From Wenzhouxiangella sp. XN79A (GTDB lineage Bacteria; Pseudomonadota; Gammaproteobacteria; Xanthomonadales; Wenzhouxiangellaceae), in the NCBI RefSeq assembly GCF_012272825.1, contig NZ_JAAWWS010000137.1:62001-126000 (forward strand): 64,000 nucleotides of DNA, written 5' to 3'. Every line of letters begins with the position of its first letter. Within the stretch, counting starts at the first letter, position 1. A model generated the notes under the pieces. The model saw only the letters and a list, made by a program, of their open reading frames with translations. It was not told where the DNA came from and did not search any database. Positions 1 through 14,346 of the stretch are shown one piece after another. A program made the translations under genes and the position numbers.

Positions 1-1653
1 TACCTGGGCTCGATCTTCTATGTCTTCCCGGCTGCCGACCGGCCGGATGCACCTGCGCTGCGCGATCCCACGCTGCGCTGGCGGCTGGCTGCGCTCGGGC
101 TGATCGCGGTCTCGCTGCTGCTCCGCGCGCTCTACCTCGGGCGAGTCGATCTGATTCCCGACGAGATGTATTACTGGGTCTACACGCTGCACCCGGCGCT
201 GTCCTATCTCGATCATCCGCCGCTGACGGCCTGGCTGATCGCCGTGGGTACCGCGCTGGCCGGCGATACGGTGCTCGGCGTTCGCTTGCCGCTGCTGCTG
301 CTCGCGCCGCTTTCGCTGGTGTTTGCCTACCGCTACGGCCGCTCGTTCGGCGACAAGACCACCGGCCTGCTTTCGGCGATGCTGGTGGCCACCGTGCCGG
401 CCTGGCTGGCGACCGGCTTCCTGATGACCACCGACGCGGCGCTGATCACGGCCTGGCTGGGCGCGCTGGTCGCGCTGCGGGCCGCCCTGTTCGACGGCCG
501 GACCCGTTACTGGTGGGCGGTCGGGGCGGCAATGGGGATCGGCGCGCTGGCCAAGTACGTGATGGTGTTCCTGGCGCCGGGCATCCTGCTGTTCATGCTG
601 CTCGACCGCTCGGCCCGCGCCCAGGTCCGCTCGCCGCACCTGTGGGGCGGCGTGGCACTGGCCTGCGTGCTGGTCTCGCCGGTGCTGGTCTGGAACGCGC
701 GCAACGACTGGGCGTCGTTCCTGTTCCAGTCGACCCGGCGGATCGAGGAAGATCCGAGCTTCGCGGCCCATCTTCCGGTGCTCCACACGCTGGTGATGCT
801 GCTGCCGCTGGCCGGGCTGGTTGCGCTGCTGGTCGCCGCCCTGCCCCGGCTGCGCCGGTTCGCCGCGCCGGCGCCGCGTTCGCGGAGGTTCATGCTGGCG
901 CTGACGCTCGGCCCGCTGGCCGTGTTCATCGGCTTTGCCGCATTCACACCGACCAAGTTCCACTGGATCGTGCCGGTCTGGCTGGCCATGCTGCCGATGC
1001 TGGCTGCCACCGTCCATCCTGCCGTCCAGGCCGCGGGCAACCGCCCGGTCCGCCCCGCGCCGCCGCGCCTGGTGCGCGGGATCGCAGCCGCCTGGCGGCC
1101 GGTGCTGCCGCTGTCGCTGATCCTGGCCGGCGCCGGCATGCACTACGTCGCGCTGGGGCTGCCCGGCGTGCCGTGGCAGGAGCACCGGCTCGGCTACCTC
1201 GGCTGGCCGGAGATCGCCGTCGAGGTCCACGCGCTGGAAACCGAACTCGAAGCCGAGACCGGCCAGCGCCCGATCGTCGTCGGACTGGCCAAGTGGGGCA
1301 TCGCGGCCGCGCTGAGCTTCCACGACGTCGACGACCGGCGCGAGAACATCACCGCACGCAACCTGGTCGGCATGGGCGGCTCGCAGTGGGAACGCTGGTT
1401 CGACCCGGACACCGACCCGACCCGGCCGGTGCTGCTGGTCAGCCACGAGACCAAGGTCATCACAAAGCCCTGGCTGGTCGATGCGCTGATCGGTCTCGGC
1501 CCGCTGCAGACCCGGCCGGTCTACCGCGACGGCAGGAAGATCCAGCAGATGTACTGGCGCGTAGCGCGCGGTTTCCGCCCCGAGCAGCTGCGCTATCCGG
1601 GCCAGGATCCAGCCAAGCGCCTGGACGGGGACGAAGTGGAAACGCCTCGTTGA
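1..1653 (+). CDS. Membrane glycosyltransferase, PMT/ArnT-like (family 39/83), 5' end outside window
   Basis: The frame is open from base 1, so the gene begins upstream; 550 codons are visible. The membrane-embedded part shows the early-loop signature PDEMYYW followed by YLDHPPL, typical of dolichyl-phosphate-mannose/ArnT-like enzymes that move a sugar from a polyprenyl-phosphate carrier at the outer face of the inner membrane. Many hydrophobic helices follow, then a soluble C-terminal part of about 160 residues. The first visible residues (YLGSIFYVF) look like the end of a GtrA-type membrane domain, so the whole protein may be a GtrA-glycosyltransferase fusion; that is inference from a few residues. 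An internal ATG at 166 would cut into the signature region and is not the true start. Acceptor and sugar cannot be told from sequence. Confidence 0.8.
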   Translation, partial: YLGSIFYVFPAADRPDAPALRDPTLRWRLAALGLIAVSLLLRALYLGRVDLIPDEMYYWVYTLHPALSYLDHPPLTAWLIAVGTALAGDTVLGVRLPLLLLAPLSLVFAYRYGRSFGDKTTGLLSAMLVATVPAWLATGFLMTTDAALITAWLGALVALRAALFDGRTRYWWAVGAAMGIGALAKYVMVFLAPGILLFMLLDRSARAQVRSPHLWGGVALACVLVSPVLVWNARNDWASFLFQSTRRIEEDPSFAAHLPVLHTLVMLLPLAGLVALLVAALPRLRRFAAPAPRSRRFMLALTLGPLAVFIGFAAFTPTKFHWIVPVWLAMLPMLAATVHPAVQAAGNRPVRPAPPRLVRGIAAAWRPVLPLSLILAGAGMHYVALGLPGVPWQEHRLGYLGWPEIAVEVHALETELEAETGQRPIVVGLAKWGIAAALSFHDVDDRRENITARNLVGMGGSQWERWFDPDTDPTRPVLLVSHETKVITKPWLVDALIGLGPLQTRPVYRDGRKIQQMYWRVARGFRPEQLRYPGQDPAKRLDGDEVETPR

Positions 1654-1664
1654 GCATCCACCGC

Positions 1665-1692
1665 TTGCTTTCCCCCCGTTTGGTGGCACAAT
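1665..1692 (+). promoter_or_regulatory. Probable sigma-70 promoter of infA
   Basis: TTGCTT (1665-1670) and CACAAT (1687-1692) are separated by 16 bp in a short AT-richer gap just upstream of infA. Each box matches four of six consensus bases. No other promoter-like pair is visible between the glycosyltransferase stop and infA. Confidence 0.4.
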
Positions 1693-1721
1693 AACGCGGT
1701 TTTAACAAGCCACGGAGCCAC

Positions 1722-1940
1722 ATGGCCAAGGACGACCACATCGAGATGGAAGGCCGGGTTCTCGAAACCCTGCCCAACACCATGTTCCGCGTCGAGCTCG
1801 ACAACGGACACACCATCACCGCCCATATCTCGGGGCGGATGCGCAAGCACTACATCCGCATTCTCACCGGCGACCGCGTCAAGGTCGAAATGACGCCGTA
1901 CGACCTCAGCAAGGGTCGTATCACCTATCGCATGAAGTGA
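1722..1940 (+). CDS. infA: Translation initiation factor IF-1
   Basis: The 72-residue product has the exact family length and an almost canonical sequence: [11 protein letters not shown] at the start, the S1/OB-fold core, [14 protein letters not shown], and the GRITYR ending. IF-1 binds the 30S A site and helps IF-2 and IF-3 select the initiator tRNA and start codon. A GGAG ribosome site (1714-1717) lies 4 nt before the ATG. It sits tail to tail with clpA; infA next to clpS/clpA is a conserved gammaproteobacterial neighbourhood, although infA usually follows clpA in E. coli rather than facing it. The cytoplasmic protein is essential in most bacteria. Confidence 0.98.
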   Translation: MAKDDHIEMEGRVLETLPNTMFRVELDNGHTITAHISGRMRKHYIRILTGDRVKVEMTPYDLSKGRITYRMK

Positions 1941-1992
1941 TTTCCCGGCGTTCGCGGCGCGTGCCGCGGACCGCATTCCAGTGATCCGAACG

Positions 1993-2013
1993 GCGGCGGA
2001 GGGGCTCCGCCGC
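1993..2013. terminator. GC hairpin between convergent infA and clpA
   Basis: GCGGCGGAG and CTCCGCCGC form a perfect 9-bp stem with a 3-nt loop in the 110-bp gap between the stop codons of two convergent genes. No U-tract follows on either strand, so intrinsic termination is uncertain; the position suggests a shared 3' end structure. Confidence 0.4.
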
Positions 2014-2050
2014 GGTGTCGTGGGCGCTCGATCGGATCGTGCGGTCGGCG

Positions 2051-4327
2051 TCAGTCGGTCGACAGGGCGGCGACCGGCTCGCCCTCCACGCTCAGCGAAA
2101 GCCCGCTGCCGTCCTCGGCCAGCTCGACCTTCACCGTGCCGCCGGCTTCGGCCAGTTCGCCGAACAGCAGCTGGTCGGCCAGCACCCGCTTGATGTGCTG
2201 CTGGATCACCCGCTTCATCGGCCGGGCGCCCATGGTCGGGTCGAAGCCGTGCCGCGCCAGCCATTCGCGAGCCGGGTTGCTGACCTCGATGTGCACGTGG
2301 CGATCGGCCAGCTGCGTCTCCAGTTCCATGACGAACTTGTCGACGACCCGCAGGATCACCTCGAACGGCAGTGGATCGAACTGGATCACCGCGTCGAGCC
2401 GGTTGCGGAACTCCGGGGTGAACTGACGACGGATCGCCTCCATGCCATCGGGGCGTGAGTCGGTGTCGGTGAACCCGATGCTGCGTCGGCTCATGTCGGC
2501 CGCCCCTGCATTGGTCGTCATGACCAGGATCACGTTGCGGAAATCGGCCATCCGACCGTTCGCGTCGGTCAGCTTTCCATGGTCCATGACCTGGAGCAGC
2601 AGGTTGTAGATGTCCGGGTGGGCCTTCTCGATCTCGTCGAGCAGCAGCACCGCGTGCGGCGTCTGGGTCACGGCCTCGGTCAGCAGACCGCCACGATCGA
2701 AGCCGACGTAGCCCGGCGGCGCGCCGACCAGCCGGCTGACGGTATGCGCTTCCATGTATTCCGACATGTCGAAGCGGATCAGCTCGATGCCCAGGGTCAT
2801 CGCCAGCTGGCGGGTGACTTCGGTCTTGCCGACCCCGGTCGGCCCGGCGAACAGGTAGGCGCCGATCGGCTTTTCGGCCTCGCCGAGCCCGGAACGCGCC
2901 ATCTTGATTGCCGAGGCGAGCGTCTCGATCGCGGTGTCCTGGCCGAACACGGTCAGCTTCAGGTCGCGTTCCAGCGTGCGCAGCGCGTCCCGGTCCGAGC
3001 GCGACACCTGGCGCGGCGGAATCCGCGCCATCCGGGCCACGACGTCCTCGATCTCGTGGACGCCGATGACCTCGGCCCGATCGTCCGTCGGCAGCAGCCG
3101 CTGGCGCGCGCCGGCCTCGTCGATCACGTCGATGGCCTTGTCCGGCAAGTGACGGTCGTTGATGTGACGGGCCGACAGCGTGGCGGCCGCCTCCAGGCCG
3201 TCGGGTGCGTAGCGCACGCCGTGGTGTTCTTCGAAGCGGTGCTTGAGTCCGTTGAGAATCTCGATCGTCTCGCTGACGGTCGGTTCCACGACGTCGATCT
3301 TCTGGAACCGGCGGGCCAGGGCGCGATCCTTCTCGAACACGCCTCGATACTCCTCGAAGGTGGTCGAGCCGATGCAGCGCAGCTCGCCGTTGGCCAGAAC
3401 CGGCTTGATCAGGTTCGAGGCATCCATGACGCCGCCCGAGGCCGCGCCGGCGCCGATGATGGTGTGGATCTCGTCGATGAACAGCACCGCGTGCGGCCGG
3501 CTCTTGAGCTCGGCAAGTACGGCCTTGAGCCGTTTTTCGAAGTCGCCCCGGTACTTGGTGCCGGCCAGCAGTGCGCCCAGGTCCAGCGCCCAGATCTCGG
3601 CATCGAGCAGGATCTCGGGCACGTTCTCCTCGACGATGCGCAGCGCCAGGCCCTCGGCCAGCGCAGTCTTGCCGACGCCGGATTCGCCGACGTAGAGCGG
3701 GTTGTTCTTGCGCCGGCGGCACAGGATCTGGACGGTCCGTTCGATCTCGGCTTCGCGGCCGATCAGCGGGTCGATGCGGTCTTCGCGAGCCCGCTCGTTG
3801 AGGTTGGTCGCGTAGCTGGCCAGCGGCGACTTCTGCCCCTCGCCCTCCTCCGACGGCGCTTCGGCAGCGGGTTCATCGCTTTCCGGACCGGGCTCGCCCT
3901 TGCTGATCCCGTGCGAGATGAAATTGACCACGTCGAGCCGCGTGACGTCCTGCTGGGCCAGCAGGTAGACCGCATGCGAATCCTTCTCGGCGAAGATCGC
4001 CACCAGCACGTTGGCGCCGAGGACTTCGGATTTCTCGGCCGACTGGACGTGGTAGAGCGCGCGCTGCAGGACCCGCTGGAAGCCCACTGTCGGCTGGGTG
4101 TCGCGCTGGTCGCCCGGCGACAGCACCGGAATGGTCTCGTCGAGCACCTGGTCCAGCTCGCTGGACAGGCGTTCGAAATCGACGCTGCAGGCCTGCATCA
4201 CCGAGCGCGCCGACGGATTGTCGATCAGCGCCAGCAGCAGGTGCTCGACGGTCAGGAACTCATGCCGGCGGCTGCGGGCCGCGTGGTAGGCCTGCGAAAT
4301 CGAAAGCTCGAGATCCTTACTGAACAT
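2051..4327 (-). CDS. clpA: ATP-dependent Clp protease ATP-binding subunit ClpA
   Basis: ClpA is the hexameric AAA+ unfoldase that feeds substrates to the ClpP protease; with ClpS it degrades N-end-rule proteins. The 758 residues match the family length. An N-terminal Clp repeat domain (about 1-140) is followed by an acidic linker, then AAA module 1 with Walker A GESGVGKT (214-221) and Walker B VLFIDE (281-286), and AAA module 2 with GPTGVGKT (495-502). The ClpP-docking tripeptide IGF is present in the loop SIGFTDTDS. AAGGAG precedes the ATG by about 10 nt. It lies 90 bp downstream of clpS on the same strand, the usual pair; clpP is not in the window. Confidence 0.97.
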   Translation of the reverse strand: MFSKDLELSISQAYHAARSRRHEFLTVEHLLLALIDNPSARSVMQACSVDFERLSSELDQVLDETIPVLSPGDQRDTQPTVGFQRVLQRALYHVQSAEKSEVLGANVLVAIFAEKDSHAVYLLAQQDVTRLDVVNFISHGISKGEPGPESDEPAAEAPSEEGEGQKSPLASYATNLNERAREDRIDPLIGREAEIERTVQILCRRRKNNPLYVGESGVGKTALAEGLALRIVEENVPEILLDAEIWALDLGALLAGTKYRGDFEKRLKAVLAELKSRPHAVLFIDEIHTIIGAGAASGGVMDASNLIKPVLANGELRCIGSTTFEEYRGVFEKDRALARRFQKIDVVEPTVSETIEILNGLKHRFEEHHGVRYAPDGLEAAATLSARHINDRHLPDKAIDVIDEAGARQRLLPTDDRAEVIGVHEIEDVVARMARIPPRQVSRSDRDALRTLERDLKLTVFGQDTAIETLASAIKMARSGLGEAEKPIGAYLFAGPTGVGKTEVTRQLAMTLGIELIRFDMSEYMEAHTVSRLVGAPPGYVGFDRGGLLTEAVTQTPHAVLLLDEIEKAHPDIYNLLLQVMDHGKLTDANGRMADFRNVILVMTTNAGAADMSRRSIGFTDTDSRPDGMEAIRRQFTPEFRNRLDAVIQFDPLPFEVILRVVDKFVMELETQLADRHVHIEVSNPAREWLARHGFDPTMGARPMKRVIQQHIKRVLADQLLFGELAEAGGTVKVELAEDGSGLSLSVEGEPVAALSTD

Positions 4328-4417
4328 GGCGGGGTCGCTCCTTGCCGCGCAGGCGGCACGCGCGTGGTCTGTCCGGCTTCGACCATACCGCGTCCGGGCC
4401 GGTTCCGGACACGGGGA

Positions 4418-4744
4418 TCAGGATTCTTCCAGCGTGCACTGCAGCGGGTGCTCGTGCTCGCGGGCGTAATCGTTGACCTGGATCACCTTGGTCTCGGCGA
4501 TCTCGTAGGTGTACACGCCGGCCACGCCGCGGCCGCGGGTGTGGACGTGCAGCATGACCTGGGTGGCCTTGTCGTGCTCCAGGCCGAAGAAGCGCTTCAG
4601 CACGTCGACGACGAACTCCATCGGCGTGAAGTCGTCGTTGAGGACCACCACCTTGTACAGCGGCGGTTTCCTGACCTCGGGACGGGACTCCTCGAGGGCC
4701 AGTCCGTCGTTCGGTAGACCGGGATTGCGGGACGGTTCGTTCAT
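4418..4744 (-). CDS. clpS: ATP-dependent Clp protease adaptor ClpS
   Basis: ClpS is the small adaptor that recognises N-degrons and hands them to ClpA. The 108-residue product carries the core [17 protein letters not shown], which holds the hydrophobic N-degron pocket, and the helix with the histidine-rich [14 protein letters not shown] segment that includes pocket residues. The first 30 or so residues form the flexible extension that enters the ClpA pore. It is immediately upstream of clpA on the minus strand, and a shared transcript is likely. The ribosome site before the ATG is weak. Confidence 0.96.
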   Translation of the reverse strand: MNEPSRNPGLPNDGLALEESRPEVRKPPLYKVVVLNDDFTPMEFVVDVLKRFFGLEHDKATQVMLHVHTRGRGVAGVYTYEIAETKVIQVNDYAREHEHPLQCTLEES

Positions 4745-4847
4745 CGACTCGGCGAGCGCTTCGCAATTGCGATTGATGGTACCGCAACGTGGTGGGTGCG
4801 GCGCGTCGATTCAAGTCGGTCGGCGCTCGAGCGCGCAACTGCGGGGG

Positions 4848-4874
4848 GCGCGCGGCCGGCGGCCGGCCGCGCGC
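4848..4874 (-). terminator. 12-bp all-GC hairpin downstream of aceA
   Basis: Two perfectly complementary 12-base arms made only of G and C flank the loop CGG, 13 bp beyond the aceA stop. There is no U-run, so it may act as a transcript-end stabiliser or Rho-independent-like stop; it also lies in the clpS upstream region. Confidence 0.45.
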
Positions 4875-4886
4875 GGGACTCGGGGG

Positions 4887-6182
<1,296 letters not shown>

Positions 6183-6209
6183 GGTGGTTCTCCGTGGCTC
6201 CGGGCGGGG

Positions 6210-7802
<1,593 letters not shown>

Positions 7803-7933
7803 TGCGGCTCTCCTGGCGTAGGCGCCGCAAGACTAGGGGTATGACCGGTATATGACAAATCAAATAATTGGATATGCGCCATTCGTTTTTCCAATACACT
7901 GGGCGCCAGCGCACTCCCCGGACCGGAACGGCA
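7803..7933. promoter_or_regulatory. Divergent control region between aceB and LysR gene
   Basis: This 131-bp gap is much AT-richer than its surroundings, especially 7841-7900. It holds a perfect inverted repeat ATTGGA-N17-TCCAAT (7867-7895), in which each arm also reads TTGGA on one strand and could serve as a -35 element. T-N11-A LysR boxes are plausible here but cannot be assigned by eye. Regulation of both genes from this region is inferred from the layout. Confidence 0.5.
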
Positions 7934-8866
7934 ATGTACAAGGGCAACCTTCTCAAGCACTTGCGGGCCTTCTGTCAGACCGCCCGCACCGGCACGGTGT
8001 CGGGCGCGGCAGAGCGTCTCTATGTCTCGCAACCGTCGGTCAGCCAGCAGATCCGCGCGCTGGAAGAGGAACTGGGCCAGCAGCTGTTCGATCGCCAGGG
8101 CTCGCGTCTGCACCTGACGCCGGCCGGCCGGACGCTGCTTGAACTGGCCCGTCCGCTGGTCGACCGGATCGACGCGCTGCCCGACGAATTCGCCCGTGCC
8201 TTCGGCCGGCTGGATTCCGGCGAGATCCGGATCGCCGCCGGCGAGTCGACCATCCTTCACCTGCTGCCTGCCCTGCTCCAGCGCTTCCGACGCCAGCATC
8301 CGGGCATCTTCGTCCACCTGCACAACGTCACCGGCGCCGACGGCATGGGCCTGATCCGCAGCGACGAGGTGGACTTCGCCGTCGGCTCGATGATCGACGT
8401 GCCCGACGACATCTCGTACCGGCCGATCTACAGCTTCAAGCCGGTCCTGATCGCCCACCGCGACCACCCGCTGGCCCGGCGGCGCGACATCACGCTGGCC
8501 GACATCAGCCCCTACGGCCTGATCCTGCCGCCGCGACGCCTGACCACCTATACCCTGATCGACCGGGTGTTCCAGAAGCACAAGCTGCCGTTCCGGGTCA
8601 CGCTGGAAGTCGGCGGCTGGGAGGTCATCAAGAAGTTCGTCAAACAGGGCATGGGCATCTCGATCGTCACCAGCATCTGTCTCGGCGACAGCGACCGCGA
8701 CGAACTGGTCACCCGCGACGTCAGCCGCTGGTTCCCGCAGCGCACCTACGGCGTCGTGATGCGCAAGGGCGCCTACCTCACGCCGCAGGCCCGACGCTTC
8801 ATCGAACTGATGTCGCCGGACCTGTTTCCCGAGCCCGAGTTCGCTGGCCGGCGATCCGCAGCATGA
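7934..8866 (+). CDS. LysR-family transcriptional regulator, likely controller of aceBA
   Basis: The 310-residue protein has the LysR layout: a winged HTH in the first 65 residues ([13 protein letters not shown], then [26 protein letters not shown]) and a two-lobed substrate-binding domain from about residue 90. I place the start at the ATG at 7934, because the HTH begins right there; an in-frame ATG at 7868 would add 22 residues unlike any LysR N-terminus and would run into the control region. It is transcribed away from aceB, the classic layout of a LysR regulator and its target, so control of the glyoxylate shunt is inferred. The effector is unknown. The effector domain resembles CysB/Cbl-like regulators only in general fold. 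Confidence 0.85.
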   Translation: MYKGNLLKHLRAFCQTARTGTVSGAAERLYVSQPSVSQQIRALEEELGQQLFDRQGSRLHLTPAGRTLLELARPLVDRIDALPDEFARAFGRLDSGEIRIAAGESTILHLLPALLQRFRRQHPGIFVHLHNVTGADGMGLIRSDEVDFAVGSMIDVPDDISYRPIYSFKPVLIAHRDHPLARRRDITLADISPYGLILPPRRLTTYTLIDRVFQKHKLPFRVTLEVGGWEVIKKFVKQGMGISIVTSICLGDSDRDELVTRDVSRWFPQRTYGVVMRKGAYLTPQARRFIELMSPDLFPEPEFAGRRSAA

Positions 8867-8912
8867 CCGCCTGCGGCTTGTCATCGGCGCGCGCGGCCCC
8901 ATCTCCACGGCC

Positions 8913-10013
8913 ATGACTGCTCCGATCATGGTCGCGATGTCCGGCGGCGTCGATTCCTCGGTGACCGCCCTGCTGCTGAAGCGTCGGGGCGTGCCGCTGG
9001 CCGGCCTGTTCATGAAGAACTGGGAAGACGACGACGTGAACGGCGCCTGCGCCGCCGAGGACGACGCGGCCGACGCCCGGGCCGTGGCCGACCTGCTCGG
9101 CATCCCGTTCCACGCCCGCAACTTCGCGCTGGAGTACTGGGAATCGGTGTTCGAGACCTTTCTGGCCGAACTGCGCGCCGGTCGCACGCCCAACCCCGAC
9201 GTCCTGTGCAACCGCGAGATCAAGTTCAAGGTCTTCCTCGACCACGCCCGCGACCTCGGCTTCGAGACCATGGCCACCGGCCACTACGCCCGCCGCGACG
9301 AGCGCGACGGCCGGTTCCGCCTGCTCAAGGGCCGCGACCCGAACAAGGACCAGAGCTATTTCCTGTACATGCTCGACCAGGAGCAGCTCGCGCACGCCCG
9401 GTTCCCGGTCGGGGAGCTGGAGAAGTCCGAACTGCGGCGGATCGCCGCCGAGGCCGGGCTGCCGACGGCGGCGAAGAAGGATTCGACCGGCATCTGCTTC
9501 ATCGGCGAACGCGACTTCGACGGCTTCATCGCCCGCTACCTGGCGGCCGAGCCGGGCGAGATCCTGACCGTCGACGGGGTTCCGGTCGGCCGGCACCGCG
9601 GGCTGATCCACTACACGCTCGGTCAACGCAAGGGCCTGGGCATCGGCGGCGTGCGCGGCTTCCCCGAGGCGCCGTGGTTCGTCGTCCACAAGGACCTGGA
9701 CGGCAATCGACTGTTCGTCACCCAGGACCCGGACGACCCGCACGTGCTCGCCGACCGGCTCGAGGCGGGGCAGTTGACCTGGGTCTCGGGAGCGGCGCCG
9801 GCCGTCGGAACGCGCCTCACGGCCAAGATCCGGTATCGCCAGCCCGACCAGGCGGCCACCGTCGAGTCGCTCGACGACGGTCGCCTTTCGCTGGCCTTCG
9901 AACGCCCGCAGCGCGCCGTCACACCCGGCCAGTCCGTGGTGCTCTATGCCGGCGAGGAATGCCTCGGCGGTGGCATCATCGAGCGCGGCAATCAGCGCAT
10001 TCCGGAGGCATGA
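8913..10013 (+). CDS. mnmA: tRNA-specific 2-thiouridylase MnmA
   Basis: MnmA adds sulfur to U34 of tRNA-Lys, Glu and Gln, taking it as persulfide from the Tus/IscS relay. The 366 residues include the PP-loop SGGVDSS (10-16), which adenylates the uridine, and the two catalytic cysteines: C99 in NPDVLCN and C195 in [10 protein letters not shown]. The central PP-loop domain and C-terminal beta-barrel are full length. The next gene, hflD, starts inside the mnmA stop (TGATG), matching the common mnmA-hflD pairing (trmU-ycfC in E. coli), so the two are co-translated. Confidence 0.98.
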   Translation: MTAPIMVAMSGGVDSSVTALLLKRRGVPLAGLFMKNWEDDDVNGACAAEDDAADARAVADLLGIPFHARNFALEYWESVFETFLAELRAGRTPNPDVLCNREIKFKVFLDHARDLGFETMATGHYARRDERDGRFRLLKGRDPNKDQSYFLYMLDQEQLAHARFPVGELEKSELRRIAAEAGLPTAAKKDSTGICFIGERDFDGFIARYLAAEPGEILTVDGVPVGRHRGLIHYTLGQRKGLGIGGVRGFPEAPWFVVHKDLDGNRLFVTQDPDDPHVLADRLEAGQLTWVSGAAPAVGTRLTAKIRYRQPDQAATVESLDDGRLSLAFERPQRAVTPGQSVVLYAGEECLGGGIIERGNQRIPEA

Positions 10014-10639
10014 TGAACCACGACCTGCGCGAACAGACGCTGGCCTTTGCCGGCACCCTGCAGGCCGGCGAGCTGGTCCGCCAGGTCGCCGATTCCGGCC
10101 AGTGCAGCCGTCAGGCCGCCGAGCACACGCTCGACAGCCTGTTCGCGGTCGACGCGGAGAGCACCGAGGCCGTGTTCGGCGGAGTTCGTGGGGTGCGGCT
10201 GGGCCTGACGGTGGCCGGCGAACTCGGCGAGGGGCGCTCGCGCGATGCGCTGACTTCGCTGGGCTACGCCTCGGGCCTGCTGCGCCTGGCCCGCCTGCTG
10301 ACGCGCGATGCGGAACGCCAGCAGCACCTGCACCGTGAACTCGAGCTGATCGAACCGGCCCGCGCGCGGGCCGAGTCGGTGCTCGACCCGGCCGTGCTGG
10401 CCCAGCTGGCCGACACCTATCGCTCGCTGATCTCGCCGCTGCCGTTCCGTATCCAGGTGGTCGGGCGGCCCGAGATCCTGAAGCAGTCCGAGAAGGTCGA
10501 ATGGGTGCGCGCCCTGCTCCTCGGTGGCCTGCGCTCTGCCTTCCTCTGGCACCAGATCGGCGGTCGCCCGTGGAAGCTGCTGTTGAAGCGAAAGAAGATG
10601 ATCCGGATCGCCGGAGAACTCCTCGAACGCGGCATGTAA
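10013..10639 (+). CDS. hflD: High frequency lysogenization protein HflD homolog
   Basis: The 208-residue, mostly helical protein matches HflD (YcfC, 213 residues in E. coli), a peripheral membrane protein named for binding lambda CII. Family landmarks include the N-terminal region around TLAFAGTLQAGELV, the middle GYASGLLRLARLL, and the tail with QSEKVEWVRALLLGGLRSA. Two ATG codons overlap (10010 and 10013); GGAGG at 10004-10008 is 4 nt from the second and only 1 nt from the first, so the second is chosen. The native role in cells without lambda is unknown; conserved linkage to mnmA is seen across gammaproteobacteria. Confidence 0.93.
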   Translation: MNHDLREQTLAFAGTLQAGELVRQVADSGQCSRQAAEHTLDSLFAVDAESTEAVFGGVRGVRLGLTVAGELGEGRSRDALTSLGYASGLLRLARLLTRDAERQQHLHRELELIEPARARAESVLDPAVLAQLADTYRSLISPLPFRIQVVGRPEILKQSEKVEWVRALLLGGLRSAFLWHQIGGRPWKLLLKRKKMIRIAGELLERGM

Positions 10640-10712
10640 TCGGCAGCGAGCCGGCCGACGCGTGATAAGGTGAGTGGTTCCGATCCCCGTGTGAACCATC
10701 CCGGAGAACGCC

Positions 10713-13463
<2,751 letters not shown>

Positions 13464-13509
13464 GCGCACTTCCGCTCCGGGCCCTGCCCGGCGGAGCGCA
13501 GGAAAAGAC

Positions 13510-13538
13510 AACGGCCCGCGCGATGCGGGCCGTTTTTT
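13510..13538 (+). terminator. Intrinsic terminator of acnA
   Basis: A perfect 10-bp stem (AACGGCCCGC-type arms at 13510-13519 and 13525-13534, allowing the C-to-A edge pair) with a 5-nt loop runs straight into six T residues. A near-copy, including upstream bases, is found at 14317-14346. Confidence 0.9.
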
Positions 13539-13570
13539 GTTGCTGTCACCCGTCCGACAATCTCCAACGG

Positions 13571-13810
13571 TCCGACTGGACGGGCCGCGCCATCGCCCAC
13601 GGCAAGAAGGGCGTGATCGACGATCGGCGGCCGCCGATTCTCGAGCGGTTGAAGGCCCGTCCCGAAGGCGTGGTCGAATTCCTGTCCAAGCCGCAGAAGC
13701 GCCGGGCGCCGAGCGTGGTCGGGCCGGTGCAGGCGCTGAAGGACTGCGAGCAGCCGTTCGGCAGGGAGTTTTTGAAAGGCCGCGTCACGGCTGCGTTGCT
13801 GTTCGGGTAG
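13571..13810 (+). pseudogene. Remnant of the C-terminus of a RAYT/REP-associated transposase-like protein
   Basis: About 80 codons read SDWTGRAIAHGKKGVI, then PPILERL, ending in a TAG at 13808-13810. The pattern DWTGR-x5-KKG-I-x4-PPILERL resembles the extra C-terminal segment of Y1-type transposase-like proteins (COG1943 group) from Xanthomonadales; this is recalled family knowledge, not a search. No start codon, no HUH catalytic motif and no upstream domain exist between this piece and the acnA terminator 33 bp away, so it is a decayed tail. It abuts exactly the first GGACAAC repeat unit, in keeping with RAYT genes being flanked by their own repeats. An alternative is a chance open frame. 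Confidence 0.5.
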
Positions 13811-14276
13811 GACAACACTTCTAGCCCCCCTTCCCGCCTCGCCGGGCGCTTCGTCGTGCCCGACGATCGGCGGAACCGTTGTTCTTCCGCCTGAGATCCT
13901 ATCTGCAGGCTTGAAGCGAGGTGATTTTTCCGATTTTCGTTGCTCGAAGACGCCGAACCTCGGTGACCGCCGAATGATCCTCGACTCTTGGTGGATGGGT
14001 GTCCGGGTTGTCCGATGGATGGGTGTCCGGGTTGTCGTGCGCTTGATGGATGGGTGTCCGGGTTGTCCATGGGACAACACTTCAAGAAACCCCATGCCCG
14101 CCTCGCCGGGCGCTTCGTCGCGCCCTGAGATCCTCGAAAACGTTTCTCTGCGACCCGAAACCCTTCATGCAGCCTCGAAGCGAGGCGATTCCATGGATTT
14201 CGATTGGTTGAGGACGCCGATCCTCGGTAACCGTCGAATGATCTTAGGCTCTTGATGGATGGATGTCCGGGTTGTC
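13810..14276. repeat. Diverged tandem repeat units with GGACAAC / GTTGTCC ends
   Basis: Two related units lie in tandem, 13810-14012 (extended by extra tail copies to 14067) and 14072-14276. Each starts GGACAACACTTC, continues through CGCCTCGCCGGGCGCTTCGTCG and GAAGCGAGG-GATT, then CCTCGGT-ACCG-CGAATGATC, and ends TGGATG-GTGTCCGGGTTGTC. The tail element GATGGATGGGTGTCCGGGTTGTC occurs three times in a row at 13990-14067 and once more at 14253-14276. The start and end of a unit form inverted repeats (GTTGTCC at 14062, GGACAAC at 14072). No convincing gene lies in this 470-bp stretch. The pattern looks like non-autonomous REP/MITE-type elements. Confidence 0.75.
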
Positions 14277-14316
14277 TGCGAGAACCCGGTGTCGGGCCCT
14301 GCCTGACCCGGAAAAG

Positions 14317-14346
14317 AAAACGGCCCGCATCGAGCGGGCCGTTTTT
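14317..14346. terminator. Bidirectional intrinsic terminator at the end of the DUF4276 gene
   Basis: The AAAACGGCCCGC arm pairs with GCGGGCCGTTTT across a 5-nt loop. On the minus strand the hairpin begins at the DUF4276 stop codon and is followed by TTTTCTTTTCC; on the plus strand it ends in TTTTT. It shares arms and upstream bases with the acnA terminator. Confidence 0.88.

Noticed and set aside
13990-14067. Possible CRISPR-like array
   Set aside because: The three repeats are contiguous or separated by 1-8 bp, with no unique spacers and no cas genes nearby.
13911-14255. Open frame of 114 codons in the repeat region, with similar peptides in both units
   Set aside because: The similarity follows from the DNA duplication; the frame includes the 23-bp tandem tails and has no ribosome site.
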